Source of the DNA: an uncultured Salinisphaerales bacterium
Lineage (GTDB): Bacteria > Pseudomonadota > Gammaproteobacteria > Nevskiales > CAJXLF01
Direction: 5' to 3'
Assembly (NCBI GenBank): GCA_913055805.1
Contig: CAJXLF010000004.1
Span: 230,548 to 294,547 of the forward strand
Length of the DNA stretch: 64,000 nt
In this document: piece by piece, positions 7,667-16,803 of the stretch
Layout of the letters: each line of letters opens with the position of its first letter
How positions within the stretch are numbered: the stretch's first letter is position 1
The notes under the pieces: generated by a model
What the model was told of the DNA's origin: nothing
Seen by the model: only the letters and a program-made list of their open reading frames with translations
Database searches by the model: none
Position numbers and translations under genes: made by a program

Positions 7667-9703
7667 ATGTCTAGACAAGCTTTCGGCAGGGCTTGTGGAA
7701 CCCTTATTTCTACACTGGTGCTGAGCTTGGCGCTGGCCGCCTGTGGCGGTAGCGACGAGGGCGGCGATTCCACCAAGAGTCCGGATTTACCCGCTCCACA
7801 AGCTTCTGTCACGCTGAATTGTCCCACAACGCTACCAGTGGGCGTCAGCGGTCAGTGCAGCGCTAGCTGTACTACAACCTCTGTCGATAAAAATGGCAAC
7901 AGGAACACCTCGACAGGGTGCCCTTCTTTCCGTTGCGAAAGCCAGAATGATCAGATAGCAGAAGTCGTAAGCTCCAATGACGCCGCTGACTCTTGCCAAA
8001 TTCGGGGCGTGAGCGAGAACATCGTAGACATTGTTGGCATCAGCTCTGTGGGGAATGGCAGCGATACCGTGCAGATCACCAATGCCGCTATCACCCAGTT
8101 CGAAATTCAGCCGGACACGATGACCTTGCCGGTCGGTGTAAGTCAGCAGGCTCAAGCCTTTGGGGACTTTACCGATGGCGTAACCCGTCAAGTTACCACC
8201 AGCACCAACTGGGTTTCAGCCACGCCCGCTGTTGCGGCTGTTGGGAACGCCAATCCGGTTCAGGGTCTGGTTACTGGCGTGATGTCAGATCCGACGGCAG
8301 TAACCGTTACCGGCACCTATATTCCGGACAATAATTATCTGGATACTCTTCAGGTAACTGTTAACGATGCAGTGATTGTCAATGGTGGCTTGTGTGTGAT
8401 GCCTGCCCCTGCAGGGTACGCTTTCAATGCAGCGGCTCCTTGCATTCCATTGGCGCAGCGTCCCGCTTGCGCGCCGGGTAATACAGTCATCAACCTTAAC
8501 CAAACTCAGCAATTCGTTGCCTTTGGTGAATTTACGAATGGCGACTCTTGCGACCTGACCCGAACTGTCGACTGGTCCCTGAATCCACTTATTACTAATG
8601 CGGATATCGATACTATCGGTCCTGATTTCGGCTTGGTAACAGCGGGTGATACGACCGGCTCCACCAATGTGACCGCTGTTTTTACCCACTCTGGCGGAAC
8701 AGAAACCGGTTCGGCACCGCTAACAATTGGCGGCGGTGGCCGTATTGCAGCCAATTCGCTCAACGTGGGTATCCCGGTTGAAGATACCAATAACGATGGC
8801 GTGCTGAATGGTGCCGATGATCTACAGAAAGTTGTCTGTTTGGGCGCCTATGACCTGGTTCAGGGTCTGCAGGAAAGCGATGACTTACCCGCAGCCAAAC
8901 AAACCTATGCGAATCATAGGATATGTCAGGATGGGGGCACTTCCGGTGATTGCGACGAGGCCGATTTCGGTAGTGTAGTAACTCCCGTCAATCAAACCAT
9001 CAATCTGGTTGAGTGGACTATTGGCGGTGACTACTTCACGGGTGGTCAGTGTGTGACATCGGATACGGGTCCGGTTGGCGCAGATAACGATCCTCCTGCT
9101 GTGGTGGGTAGCACGACCGACTTCACATTGCCGGAAACTGATGACCCGGCAATCAAGGGTAATATTAGCCCGACGGGTGAGTTGCGAATTGGTACGGCCT
9201 GCGTTGAAGGCACGCTCACCATCAACGGTGTGCCGGGCAGTTCAACGGACGGTTTGACCGCAATTATATTGCCGGCTACCAGTGATGAAGTGCTGGGTCA
9301 GGCTGTGCAACTCTGTAACACTCTTGTGCCTCTGTTCCTGCTTGGTGGTGATGAGGGTGCGGGCGCAACGGTTCAACTTGTGGCCGCTGTGTCTGACATC
9401 CTGAATCCATTGCTGTTGGCATTGGGTGAAGGTGGTCTGGATGATGTGCTGAATACGGTTTTGACCCAGGTCAGCGACAATCTGACCAGTGAGGATACGG
9501 GCGCGTTGAGTCCGCTTCTTACGCCAATCCTGGGTGACGTTGTACAAGGCATCGTGGACGAAAATGTCTTTAGCCCGGTCAACTGTGCGCTTGGCACGCT
9601 GCTGCAAGGCCTGCTGGGAGGGGATCCCAGTGAAATAGCCGCCTTGGCGGAGTGTGCGCCTGACCCGTCGAATTTCGCGCCATCGCAGACTACTGATCCC
9701 TAA
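7667..9703 (+). CDS. Large surface/periplasmic lipoprotein with Ig-like (BIG2-type) regions
   Basis: 678 residues from the ATG at 7667 (an upstream in-frame ATG at 7598 gives no sensible signal). The signal peptide ends in a lipobox LALAAC followed by GGSDEGGD, so it is a lipoprotein. Two stretches resemble bacterial Ig-like domains: ITQFEIQPDTMTLPVGVSQQ with a following WVSATPAVAAV, and a later QFVAFGEFTNGDSC with WSLNP. Many cysteines occur in likely pairs. The C-terminal third is hydrophobic and low complexity (VSDILNPLLLALGEGG). Function not recognised. It sits 66 bp upstream of the OmpA gene. Confidence 0.75.
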   Translation: MSRQAFGRACGTLISTLVLSLALAACGGSDEGGDSTKSPDLPAPQASVTLNCPTTLPVGVSGQCSASCTTTSVDKNGNRNTSTGCPSFRCESQNDQIAEVVSSNDAADSCQIRGVSENIVDIVGISSVGNGSDTVQITNAAITQFEIQPDTMTLPVGVSQQAQAFGDFTDGVTRQVTTSTNWVSATPAVAAVGNANPVQGLVTGVMSDPTAVTVTGTYIPDNNYLDTLQVTVNDAVIVNGGLCVMPAPAGYAFNAAAPCIPLAQRPACAPGNTVINLNQTQQFVAFGEFTNGDSCDLTRTVDWSLNPLITNADIDTIGPDFGLVTAGDTTGSTNVTAVFTHSGGTETGSAPLTIGGGGRIAANSLNVGIPVEDTNNDGVLNGADDLQKVVCLGAYDLVQGLQESDDLPAAKQTYANHRICQDGGTSGDCDEADFGSVVTPVNQTINLVEWTIGGDYFTGGQCVTSDTGPVGADNDPPAVVGSTTDFTLPETDDPAIKGNISPTGELRIGTACVEGTLTINGVPGSSTDGLTAIILPATSDEVLGQAVQLCNTLVPLFLLGGDEGAGATVQLVAAVSDILNPLLLALGEGGLDDVLNTVLTQVSDNLTSEDTGALSPLLTPILGDVVQGIVDENVFSPVNCALGTLLQGLLGGDPSEIAALAECAPDPSNFAPSQTTDP

Positions 9704-9769
9704 GGTTCAGATTACGTCAACAGGGGTGGAAAAATGTATTGCATGCAGACAGGGAAGGAAGGTTCCCCA

Positions 9770-11239
9770 ATGAAGAAAAACTTACTAGCTGCTTCGGTTT
9801 TCCTGGGGTTATCAGCACTATCAGTTGCTGCGCAAGCGCAGGGCGAAGAGATCGAATACGATCTGTCGGAAGTGGTGACTCATGTCGAGGACAACCGCTG
9901 GTTTCTGACTTTGCATGGCGGTATCGTTTTCGCGGATGAAAGCGACTTCGATAACGGCCCGTCTTTCGGTATTTCGCTGGGCAAACCCTTCCGCAATACC
10001 TGGGGTCCAGGTGTATGGGCGTTGGAAACCACCCTTCGCTACGATGATCTGGATACCGAGAACGCCGGCAACTACGAGCGTATCGGCCTCTCCGGTCAGG
10101 CCTTGTGGTTCCCTTTCTCTGATCCCTTCATTTACCCCAGTGACGGCACCCATTACTTCGCCATGGGCGGTATTCAGGGCGCGCGTATTGAATGGCTGGG
10201 TGAAGAGTTCGGTGGCTACGGCCCCATGCTCGGCTTGGGTATTCTGCATGACTGGGACTGGGTGCGTCTGCGTGCCGATGCGCGTTACCGTCTGGATGAC
10301 GTCAGCGGTAAGGGTGTGGTGCCTGAAGCCAGTTACTACACCTGGGCAACGACGCTGGGTGTGACTTTCCCGCTGGGTGAAACGCCTGCATTGCCGGATT
10401 ACGATCTGGATGATGACGGCGTGCCCAATAACCGTGACAAATGTCCCAATACGCCTCCGGGCGTGAAAGTGGGTCCGGACGGTTGTCCGCTGGACAGCGA
10501 TGGTGACGGTGTACCGGATACCTACGACAAATGTCCTGACACCCCCCCGGGCGTGGCCGTGAATGCTGACGGTTGTCCGCTGGACAGCGACGGCGACGGT
10601 GTGCCGGATGGCCGCGACAAGTGTCCTGATACGCCTCCGGGTGTGATCGTGAACGCTGATGGCTGCCCGCTGGACAGCGATGGTGACGGCGTACCGGATG
10701 GCATCGATCAGTGCCCGGGCACCCTGCCGGGTCTGGAAGTCAACGCCAAGGGCTGTGTCATCCCGCAGGTCTTCGAACTGCGTGGTGTGCACTTCCTGTT
10801 CGACAAGTCGACCCTGCTGCTGGATTCCAAGGTCATTCTTGATCGCGTAGCAGAGTCGCTCATGAACGAGCCGGATGTGAAAGTCATGATTGCCGGTCAT
10901 ACCGACTGGATTGGCAGCGATGCCTACAACATGAAGCTGTCGCAGGCCCGTGCCCAGTCGGTGGTGGATTACCTGGTATCCAAGGGTATTCCGGTCGGCC
11001 GTCTGAGTGCCCGCGGATTCGGCGAAAGCCAGCCGGTGGAAACCAATGAAACCGATGCAGGTCGCGAGCATAATCGCCGCGTTGAGATGCATATCCTCGA
11101 AGGGGAGAACACTCAGCCGGTAGAAGAAGCTCCGGCCATGTCGGAAGAGGAAGCTTCCACCATGATGGAGGAAGAGGCTGCGCCTATAGAGGAAGAAGAA
11201 ATCCCGGGCTCAACCTTCGGGTTACAGCCTCCGGAATAA
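9770..11239 (+). CDS. OmpA-family porin with four thrombospondin type-3 calcium-binding repeats
   Basis: 489 residues from ATG 9770, preceded by AAGGAAGG. Order: signal peptide MKKNLLAAS to AQAQG; a beta-barrel-type domain (about 25-205); four TSP3-like repeats with DxDxDG acidic loops such as DSDGDGVPD (about 207-330); an OmpA peptidoglycan-binding domain containing FDKST, AGHTDWIGSDAYN, LSQARAQSVVDYL and NRRVEMHI; and an acidic tail. It tethers the outer membrane to peptidoglycan. Similar to OprF-type proteins. An intrinsic terminator follows. Confidence 0.92.
   Translation: MKKNLLAASVFLGLSALSVAAQAQGEEIEYDLSEVVTHVEDNRWFLTLHGGIVFADESDFDNGPSFGISLGKPFRNTWGPGVWALETTLRYDDLDTENAGNYERIGLSGQALWFPFSDPFIYPSDGTHYFAMGGIQGARIEWLGEEFGGYGPMLGLGILHDWDWVRLRADARYRLDDVSGKGVVPEASYYTWATTLGVTFPLGETPALPDYDLDDDGVPNNRDKCPNTPPGVKVGPDGCPLDSDGDGVPDTYDKCPDTPPGVAVNADGCPLDSDGDGVPDGRDKCPDTPPGVIVNADGCPLDSDGDGVPDGIDQCPGTLPGLEVNAKGCVIPQVFELRGVHFLFDKSTLLLDSKVILDRVAESLMNEPDVKVMIAGHTDWIGSDAYNMKLSQARAQSVVDYLVSKGIPVGRLSARGFGESQPVETNETDAGREHNRRVEMHILEGENTQPVEEAPAMSEEEASTMMEEEAAPIEEEEIPGSTFGLQPPE
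10400..10752 (+). repeat. In-gene tandem repeat, 90-bp period (TSP3 units)
   Basis: Within the OmpA-family gene the segment ctggacagcga recurs exactly at 10490, 10580 and 10670, a 90-bp period. It encodes 30-residue units of the form DSDGDGVPD-x3-DKCPDTPPGV. A fourth, more diverged unit starts the array (DLDDDGVPNNRDKCPNTPPG). DNA identity between the middle copies is high, so unit number could vary between strains by recombination. Confidence 0.9.
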
Positions 11240-11259
11240 GGCTTCCGCGCTAACTGAAA

Positions 11260-11287
11260 AGCCCGGCCAATGGCCGGGCTTTTTTTA
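11260..11287 (+). terminator. Intrinsic terminator after the OmpA gene (bidirectional)
   Basis: An agcccggc stem closes with gccgggct around a 5-nt loop, followed by a run of T. The mirror strand also ends in T residues, so it can serve ntrC, whose stop lies at 11337 on the opposite strand. Confidence 0.9.
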
Positions 11288-11336
11288 TGCCTGCAACATT
11301 TGATTGTTGTCTGATTCAGGCAACTGCAGGATTGGC

Positions 11337-12794
11337 TCAATCGCTGCTGTTCATTTTCAGTTCCTTCATCTTGCGCGTCAGGGTATTGCGCCCCCAGCCG
11401 AGCAGTTGAGCCGCATCCTGCTTGTGTCCCTTGCTCTGGGCAAGCGCGACTTCAATGAGGTTGCGCTCGAACTCGGGAACAGCCTGGTCCAGTAAACTGC
11501 TGCGGCCGGCCTGTAATTCCCGCTCTGCCCACTGTCTGAGCAGGCTGATCCAGCTCAGGCCCTCGACCGCTGCAGCCGGTGCTTCACCATTGGCGGTGCT
11601 CACCGCCGGGGCGGCTTGTGCGACAGGTTTGCTGGCCTGCATTTCAGAAGGCAGGTCTTCCATGTGGACTTCGCGGCCGGGGGCCATGACAGTCAGCCAG
11701 CGGCAGAGATTCTCCAGTTCACGCACATTGCCGGGCCAGTTGTGGCGGCTGAGGAAGGCGCGCACCTCCGGCTTGAGAATCTTGGGTTCGGTCTTAAGAT
11801 CAGCGGCGGCACGATGCAGGAAATGCTGCAGCAGCAGGTCCACATCCTCGCTGCGCTCACGCAGCGGTGGAATACGGACCCGGATCACATTCAGTCGATG
11901 AAACAGATCCTCGCGGAACTCCCCTTTCGCCACCTTGGCTTCCAGGTCCTGGTGCGTGGCTGCGATGATGCGTACATCGGCGGAGATGGCGGTATGTCCA
12001 CCCACACGATAGAACTGTCCGTCTGACAGTACACGTAGCAGGCGTGTCTGCAGATCGAAGGGCATGTCGCCGATTTCATCCAGAAAGAGCGTGCCCTGAT
12101 CCGCCTGTTCGAAGCGCCCCTTGCGCTGGGCCTGCGCGCCGGTAAATGCGCCCTTTTCGTGGCCGAACAGTTCGGATTCCATCAGGTCCTTGGGAATGGC
12201 AGCCGTATTGATGGCAATAAAGGGGTTTTCCGCCCGCGGGCTGTGTTCGTGTAAAGCGCGCGCCACCAGCTCCTTGCCGGTGCCTGACTCGCCCGTGATC
12301 AGTACGGTGATATGTGACTGGCTCAGCCGCCCGATGGCGCGGAAGACTTCCTGCATGGCGGGCGCTTCACCGACCAGAGTGGTCCCCTGTTGCAGGCTGC
12401 TAGGCTCGGCCTCGGTCTTGATCTCGCCGCGCTTGGCGGCGCGTTGCACCAACTCGACTGCGTCGTCCACGTCGAAGGGTTTGGGCAGGTATTCAAAGGC
12501 GCCGCCCTGATAGGCAGCGACAGCGCTGTCCAGGTCGGAATGGGCGGTCATGATGATAACCGGCAGGTCCGGCTTTTGCCGGTGTACACGCTCCAGCAGT
12601 TCGAGACCATTGATGCCCGGCATGCGTATGTCGGTAATGAGCACGTCGGGCTCGGCGTCCTCAAGTTCATTCAGCATTTCCACGCCGCCCTCGAAGCACT
12701 GGGTATGCATGCCGGCGCCCTGTAGTGAGCGTTCCAGAACCCAGCGTATGGATTGGTCGTCATCGACAATCCAGACAGTCAGCGAATTAGGCAT
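11337..12794 (-). CDS. ntrC: Nitrogen regulation response regulator NtrC (sigma-54 activator)
   Basis: 485 residues from ATG 12794 (start MPNSLTVWIVDDD). Order: receiver domain with acidic DDD at 11-13 and phospho-acceptor D55 in LITDIRMPG; AAA+ domain with Walker A GESGTGKE (about 170), the sigma-54-contacting GAFTGA loop, and Walker B GTLFLDEIGDMP; C-terminal Fis-type helix-turn-helix (AAQLLGWGRNTLTRKMKEL). It activates glnA and other nitrogen genes with sigma-54 RNA polymerase. Its start overlaps the ntrB end by 8 nt. Confidence 0.96.
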   Translation of the reverse strand: MPNSLTVWIVDDDQSIRWVLERSLQGAGMHTQCFEGGVEMLNELEDAEPDVLITDIRMPGINGLELLERVHRQKPDLPVIIMTAHSDLDSAVAAYQGGAFEYLPKPFDVDDAVELVQRAAKRGEIKTEAEPSSLQQGTTLVGEAPAMQEVFRAIGRLSQSHITVLITGESGTGKELVARALHEHSPRAENPFIAINTAAIPKDLMESELFGHEKGAFTGAQAQRKGRFEQADQGTLFLDEIGDMPFDLQTRLLRVLSDGQFYRVGGHTAISADVRIIAATHQDLEAKVAKGEFREDLFHRLNVIRVRIPPLRERSEDVDLLLQHFLHRAAADLKTEPKILKPEVRAFLSRHNWPGNVRELENLCRWLTVMAPGREVHMEDLPSEMQASKPVAQAAPAVSTANGEAPAAAVEGLSWISLLRQWAERELQAGRSSLLDQAVPEFERNLIEVALAQSKGHKQDAAQLLGWGRNTLTRKMKELKMNSSD

Positions 12795-13845
12795 CTGCCT
12801 TCTCCAAGGGTAAGAATATTGAAAATACGGTGTCTCCGGGGCGACTTTGGCATTCAATCAACCCGCCGTGCGCATTGATCAGCGACTGGGCAATCGACAG
12901 GCCCAGGCCGCTGCCTTCGGCGCGTGAGGTCACCATGGGATAGAAAATCTGTTCGACCATTTCCGGGTCGATGCCGGGGCCGTTGTCGGCGATATCGATC
13001 CGCACCACCAGGCGATAATGATTCGGCCCGATAGTAAAACGCCGCTGTGTACGGGTACGCAGCGTGATCTTGCCGCGATCACCGATCGCCTGCACGGCAT
13101 TGCCGACAATATTGAGAAAGACCTGAATCAATTGTTCGGGGTCGGCTTCAAGGTCGGGAATGCTGGGGTCGTAGTCGCGCTCCAGGCTGATGCCTTCACT
13201 GAGTTCGGCCTCGACCAGCTGGCGTACGCGCTCCAGCGGTTCATGCACATTGATGGGTTGCATCTCCAGCGGCCGGTTAGGACCCAGCAGCCGGTTGACC
13301 AGGTTCTGCAGGCGATCAGCCTCGCCGATAATCACCTGGGTGTATTCCTTGAGCGTATCGTTGTCCAGTTCCCGTTCCAGCAGCTGGGCCGCGCCACGCA
13401 GGCCACCCAGGGGATTCTTGATTTCATGCGCCAGTCCGCGCACGACAACGCGGCTGGCTTCATGCTGTGCCAGGAGCTGATCGTCGCGTGAAATACGCAA
13501 ATGCCGGTCCAGGGGGGCGAGTTCCAGCAACAGGCCGCGTTCCCCTTCGGGGCCCATCAGCGGTGTCACAGAACAGTCCACGGTTACGGTACCGTGCCCC
13601 TTGGGCAGGCTCAGCTCACGGGCCGTGTAGGCATGCCGGTTGCGCAGCGCCTCTTCCAGCTGCTGCTGATGCTGAGCGAGTGACGGCAAGGCGAAGGCCA
13701 GAGGCTGGTTCTCGGCATAACGGCTGCTGACGCCGAACAGGACTTCACAGGCCGGATTGAGATAGCTCACACGCAAGCCGCTGTCGAGACAAAGCACGGC
13801 GTTGCTCAGGTTTTCAAGAATCTGTTGCGGGCTCTTTAGTGGCAT
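12787..13845 (-). CDS. ntrB: Nitrogen regulation sensor histidine kinase NtrB
   Basis: 352 residues from ATG 13845, chosen because MPLKSPQQILENLSNAVLCLD opens the PAS domain typical of NtrB. Seen: PAS region (about 5-110), H-box LAHEIKNPLGG with phospho-His near residue 140, an N-box, and G-boxes DNGPGID and EGSGLGLSIAQSL. It is soluble, with no membrane segment, as expected for a kinase/phosphatase controlled by PII. A candidate NtrC dyad lies 69 bp upstream, suggesting autoregulation. Two in-frame ATGs occur further upstream, but both lie before the PAS opening. Confidence 0.93.
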   Translation of the reverse strand: MPLKSPQQILENLSNAVLCLDSGLRVSYLNPACEVLFGVSSRYAENQPLAFALPSLAQHQQQLEEALRNRHAYTARELSLPKGHGTVTVDCSVTPLMGPEGERGLLLELAPLDRHLRISRDDQLLAQHEASRVVVRGLAHEIKNPLGGLRGAAQLLERELDNDTLKEYTQVIIGEADRLQNLVNRLLGPNRPLEMQPINVHEPLERVRQLVEAELSEGISLERDYDPSIPDLEADPEQLIQVFLNIVGNAVQAIGDRGKITLRTRTQRRFTIGPNHYRLVVRIDIADNGPGIDPEMVEQIFYPMVTSRAEGSGLGLSIAQSLINAHGGLIECQSRPGDTVFSIFLPLEKADA

Positions 13846-13913
13846 AGCGGCATAGAAAAAGCAAAATACGGGCCATCCGGGCGCTATGAAACGGAGTTTT
13901 TGCACACGGTCCA

Positions 13914-13930
13914 TGCACAATTATGGTGCA
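13914..13930 (-). promoter_or_regulatory. NtrC-binding site upstream of ntrB
   Basis: On the minus strand the site reads TGCACCATAATTGTGCA, against the NtrC consensus TGCACYA-N3-TGGTGCA, with one mismatch (T for G at the first half-site-proximal position). Placed 69 bp before the chosen ntrB start, on the side expected for an operator/promoter. Confidence 0.75.
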
Positions 13931-14041
13931 TGGACGGCATAGTAGGTAGTTCTGAGAGGGAAAACGCAGATTTTCTTTCTGCGTAAGGAGTTAGGAACCA
14001 CTATTCCCCCTTGAGTAAAGGGGGGGCAGGAGGTTGTGGAA

Positions 14042-14071
14042 ACAAAAAAGGCCCCCTGACCGGGGGCCTTT
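14042..14071 (-). terminator. Intrinsic terminator after glnA
   Basis: Stem aaggccccc / gggggcctt around a 5-nt loop. Read on the minus strand it is followed by TTTTTTG, placing it directly after the glnA stop (21 bp). Confidence 0.9.
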
Positions 14072-14092
14072 GTCTCGACGATGACCTGGTAC

Positions 14093-15499
14093 TTACAGGC
14101 TGTAGTACATGTCGAATTCGACAGGGTGGGTCGTCATGTGCAGACGGGTGACTTCTTCCATCTTCAGTGCGATGTAGCCGTCAATCATGTCATCACTCAT
14201 GACGCCGCCAGCCTTCAGGAACTCGCGGTCTTCGCTCAGGGCTTCCAGAGCTTCCTTCAGGGAGGTAGCTACGTGTGGAATGGCAGCTTCCTCTTCCGGC
14301 GGCAGATCATACAGATCCTTGTCCATGGCTTCGCCCGGGTGGATCTTATTCTGGATGCCGTCCAGGCCGGCCATCATCATGGCGGTGAAGGCCAGATAAG
14401 GGTTGGCGGTGGAGTCCGGGAAGCGGACTTCGATACGGCGCGCCTTCGGGTTCGTCACGTAAGGAATACGGATCGAAGCCGAGCGGTTGCGGGCCGAGTA
14501 GGCCAGCAGCACCGGTGCTTCAAAGCCGGGTACCAGACGCTTGTAGCTGTTGGTGGAGGCGTTGGCGAAGGCGTTGATGGCCTTGGCATGCTTGATGATG
14601 CCGCCGATGTAGAACAGCGCCATTTCGCTCAGGCCGCCATACAGGTCGCCGGTGAACAGGTTGACACCGTCCTTGGCCAGCGACTGGTGAACGTGCATGC
14701 CGTTACCGTTATCACCTACCAGTGGTTTCGGCATCATGGTGGCGGTCTTGCCGTAGGCATGGGCCACATTCTGCACGCAGTACTTGTAGATCAGGACCTC
14801 GTCGGCCTTCTTCACCAGGGTGTTGAACTTGCAGCCGATTTCACACTGGCCCGCAGTCGCCACTTCGTGGTGATGTACTTCGGTTTCCAGATTCATCTCT
14901 TCCATGGCCAGGCACATGGCAGAGCGCAGATCCTGCAGAGAATCGACCGGCGGAACCGGGAAGTAGCCGCCCTTTACGGTTGGGCGGTGGCCCATGTTGC
15001 CGTCGGGGAAGACCTTCTCGGAACTCCAGGAGGCTTCCTCGGAGTCGATCTTGTAGAAGGAGCCGCTGATATCGCTGGACCAATGCACGCTGTCGAACAC
15101 GAAGAATTCATTCTCCGGGCCGAAGTAGGCAGTGTCGGCGATGCCGGTCGAGTTCAGGTAGGCAATTGCACGCTTGGCCAGAGAGCGAGGGTCGCGCTCG
15201 TAGCCCTGCATGGTAGCCGGCTCGATAACGTCGCAGCGCAGGATCAGTGTGGTTTCTTCAAAGAACGGGTCAATGACGGCAGTTTCCGGGTCGGGCATCA
15301 GAATCATGTCGGATTCGTTAATGCCCTTCCAGCCTGCGATGGAGGAGCCGTCAAACATCTTGCCCTCTTCCAGCACATCCGCGTCAACGGTGTGAGCGGG
15401 CACGGTGACGTGCTGCTCTTTACCCTTCGTATCGCAGAAACGGAAGTCAACAAACTTCACGTCCTGCTCTTCAATCATCTTAAGTACGTCAGCCGACAT
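14093..15499 (-). CDS. glnA: Glutamine synthetase, type I (adenylylated class)
   Basis: 468 residues from ATG 15499, with a strong ribosome site AGGAGGGG just upstream. It makes glutamine from glutamate, ammonia and ATP. Seen: N-terminal beta-grasp domain, the [11 protein letters not shown] metal/substrate region, [11 protein letters not shown], and [10 protein letters not shown] for phosphate binding. The codon at 14309-14311 is Tyr397 in DLYDLPPEE, the adenylylation site numbered as in E. coli, so it should be controlled by GlnE. A sigma-54 promoter and two NtrC sites lie upstream; ntrBC follows downstream after a terminator. Confidence 0.98.
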   Translation of the reverse strand: MSADVLKMIEEQDVKFVDFRFCDTKGKEQHVTVPAHTVDADVLEEGKMFDGSSIAGWKGINESDMILMPDPETAVIDPFFEETTLILRCDVIEPATMQGYERDPRSLAKRAIAYLNSTGIADTAYFGPENEFFVFDSVHWSSDISGSFYKIDSEEASWSSEKVFPDGNMGHRPTVKGGYFPVPPVDSLQDLRSAMCLAMEEMNLETEVHHHEVATAGQCEIGCKFNTLVKKADEVLIYKYCVQNVAHAYGKTATMMPKPLVGDNGNGMHVHQSLAKDGVNLFTGDLYGGLSEMALFYIGGIIKHAKAINAFANASTNSYKRLVPGFEAPVLLAYSARNRSASIRIPYVTNPKARRIEVRFPDSTANPYLAFTAMMMAGLDGIQNKIHPGEAMDKDLYDLPPEEEAAIPHVATSLKEALEALSEDREFLKAGGVMSDDMIDGYIALKMEEVTRLHMTTHPVEFDMYYSL

Positions 15500-15576
15500 G
15501 GCCCCTCCTAAGAATTTCTGTTGCAAAATGGCGGTCGCAAGACCACCCCCTAATAGAGTTGGCGACCAACATTAAC

Positions 15577-15591
15577 GCAGAAATCGTGCCA
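15577..15591 (-). promoter_or_regulatory. Sigma-54 promoter of glnA
   Basis: Minus strand reads TGGCACGATTTCTGC, against TGGCAC-N5-TTGC: one mismatch, with the -24 GG and -12 GC correctly spaced. It lies 78 bp upstream of the glnA ATG and downstream of two NtrC dyads. Confidence 0.82.
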
Positions 15592-15649
15592 GATATAGAG
15601 GGGTCATTTCTGCTCACAGACGTCTGTACAGCGGTTAAACTCGATTAAT

Positions 15650-15666
15650 TGCACCGTTATGATGCA
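15650..15666 (-). promoter_or_regulatory. NtrC-binding site 1 upstream of glnA
   Basis: TGCACCGTTATGATGCA on the plus strand; two mismatches to TGCACCA-N3-TGGTGCA with both TGCA ends intact. About 67 bp upstream of the sigma-54 promoter on the minus strand. Confidence 0.72.
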
Positions 15667-15680
15667 TATTCAAACTAGTG

Positions 15681-15697
15681 CGCACCATATATGTGCA
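15681..15697 (-). promoter_or_regulatory. NtrC-binding site 2 upstream of glnA
   Basis: CGCACCATATATGTGCA on the plus strand; three mismatches to the 17-bp consensus. Its centre is 31 bp (three helical turns) from site 1, so the two dimers would lie on one face of the DNA, as in the enteric glnA enhancer. Confidence 0.7.
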
Positions 15698-15876
15698 AGC
15701 CCCGCCTTAGTGCAGTGTTTTCGAGGACTTTAGCTGCTGATTTTTAATCCCGAATTCGGGCTTGAACTGGAGAAATAAGCACTGGCTGGTGGCTGCAGCC
15801 TCGCATTCGTTATACTTGCGCGCTATTTTGGGGGGCCGCAGCGCAGGCCCCGGCAGTCCAACCGACGAGTGCAGAC

Positions 15877-16803
15877 ATGGCGGCGAATGCAATCCTGAGT
15901 TTTCAGGACCTGATCCTCAAGCTTCAGCATTACTGGGGGCGGCAGGGTTGCGTGCTGGTTCAGCCACTGGACATGGAAGTCGGCGCCGGTACATTCCATC
16001 CTTCCACCTTTCTGCGAGCCATCGGTCCCGAGCCCTGGCATACGGCCTACGTGCAGCCCTCACGCCGGCCCACCGATGGCCGCTATGGCGAAAACCCCAA
16101 CCGCCTGCAGCACTATTACCAGTTTCAGGTCATTCTCAAACCCTCGCCGCTGAACATTCAGGATCTGTATCTGGAATCGCTCAAGGAACTGGGCATTGAT
16201 CCGCTGGTGCATGACATCCGTTTCGTGGAAGACAACTGGGAATCCCCCACCCTCGGCGCCTGGGGACTGGGTTGGGAAGTCTGGCTCAACGGCATGGAAA
16301 TCACCCAGTTCACGTATTTCCAGCAGGTCGGCGGTATCGACTGCAAGCCTGTGTCCGGCGAAATCACCTACGGCCTGGAACGTATCGCCATGTACCTGCA
16401 GGAAGTGGAAAGCGTCTACGACCTGGTCTGGTGTGAGCATGAAGGCCGGGTCGTGACCTATGGCGATGTGTTCCACCAGAACGAGGTGGAGCAAAGTACC
16501 TATAACTTCGAGCACGCCAATACCGATGCCCTGTTCGCCGCATTCGATGTGGCCGAAGGCGAATGTAACAAGCTGGTGGCGGCCAATCTGCCCCTGCCTG
16601 CCTATGAACAGGTGCTCAAGGCTTCGCACACTTTCAATCTGCTGGACGCGCGCAAGGCGATTTCCGTGACCGAAAGACAGGCTTATATTCTGCGTGTGCG
16701 CAGCCTGGCCCGGGCCGTGGCCCAGACCTATTACGAGGCGCGCGAGGCGCTGGGATTCCCCATGTGCGGCACCGACGCTCAGGCGGAGGCCGGTCATGAC
16801 TGA
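15877..16803 (+). CDS. glyQ: Glycyl-tRNA synthetase alpha subunit
   Basis: 308 residues, the usual length of the catalytic alpha subunit of the alpha2beta2 bacterial glycyl-tRNA synthetase. Seen: [18 protein letters not shown] opening, [12 protein letters not shown] (motif 1 region), [17 protein letters not shown] (motif 2) and [12 protein letters not shown] (motif 3). It activates glycine and charges tRNA-Gly. The 376 bp upstream hold the divergent glnA control region; no separate promoter was singled out. It overlaps glyS by 8 nt. Confidence 0.97.
   Translation: MAANAILSFQDLILKLQHYWGRQGCVLVQPLDMEVGAGTFHPSTFLRAIGPEPWHTAYVQPSRRPTDGRYGENPNRLQHYYQFQVILKPSPLNIQDLYLESLKELGIDPLVHDIRFVEDNWESPTLGAWGLGWEVWLNGMEITQFTYFQQVGGIDCKPVSGEITYGLERIAMYLQEVESVYDLVWCEHEGRVVTYGDVFHQNEVEQSTYNFEHANTDALFAAFDVAEGECNKLVAANLPLPAYEQVLKASHTFNLLDARKAISVTERQAYILRVRSLARAVAQTYYEAREALGFPMCGTDAQAEAGHD

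Noticed and set aside
10400..10752. Repeats resembling a short CRISPR array
   Set aside because: The 90-bp units are in frame and encode TSP3 protein repeats; there are no spacers of constant length and no cas genes.
13965..13984. cgcaga/tctgcg hairpin between ntrB and glnA
   Set aside because: Weak stem with a long loop; no U tract of consequence and no link to a regulator.
14081..15511. 476-codon plus-strand frame opposite glnA
   Set aside because: It is the antisense of a well-conserved glnA and is kept open by GC-rich codon use; no domain is recognisable.
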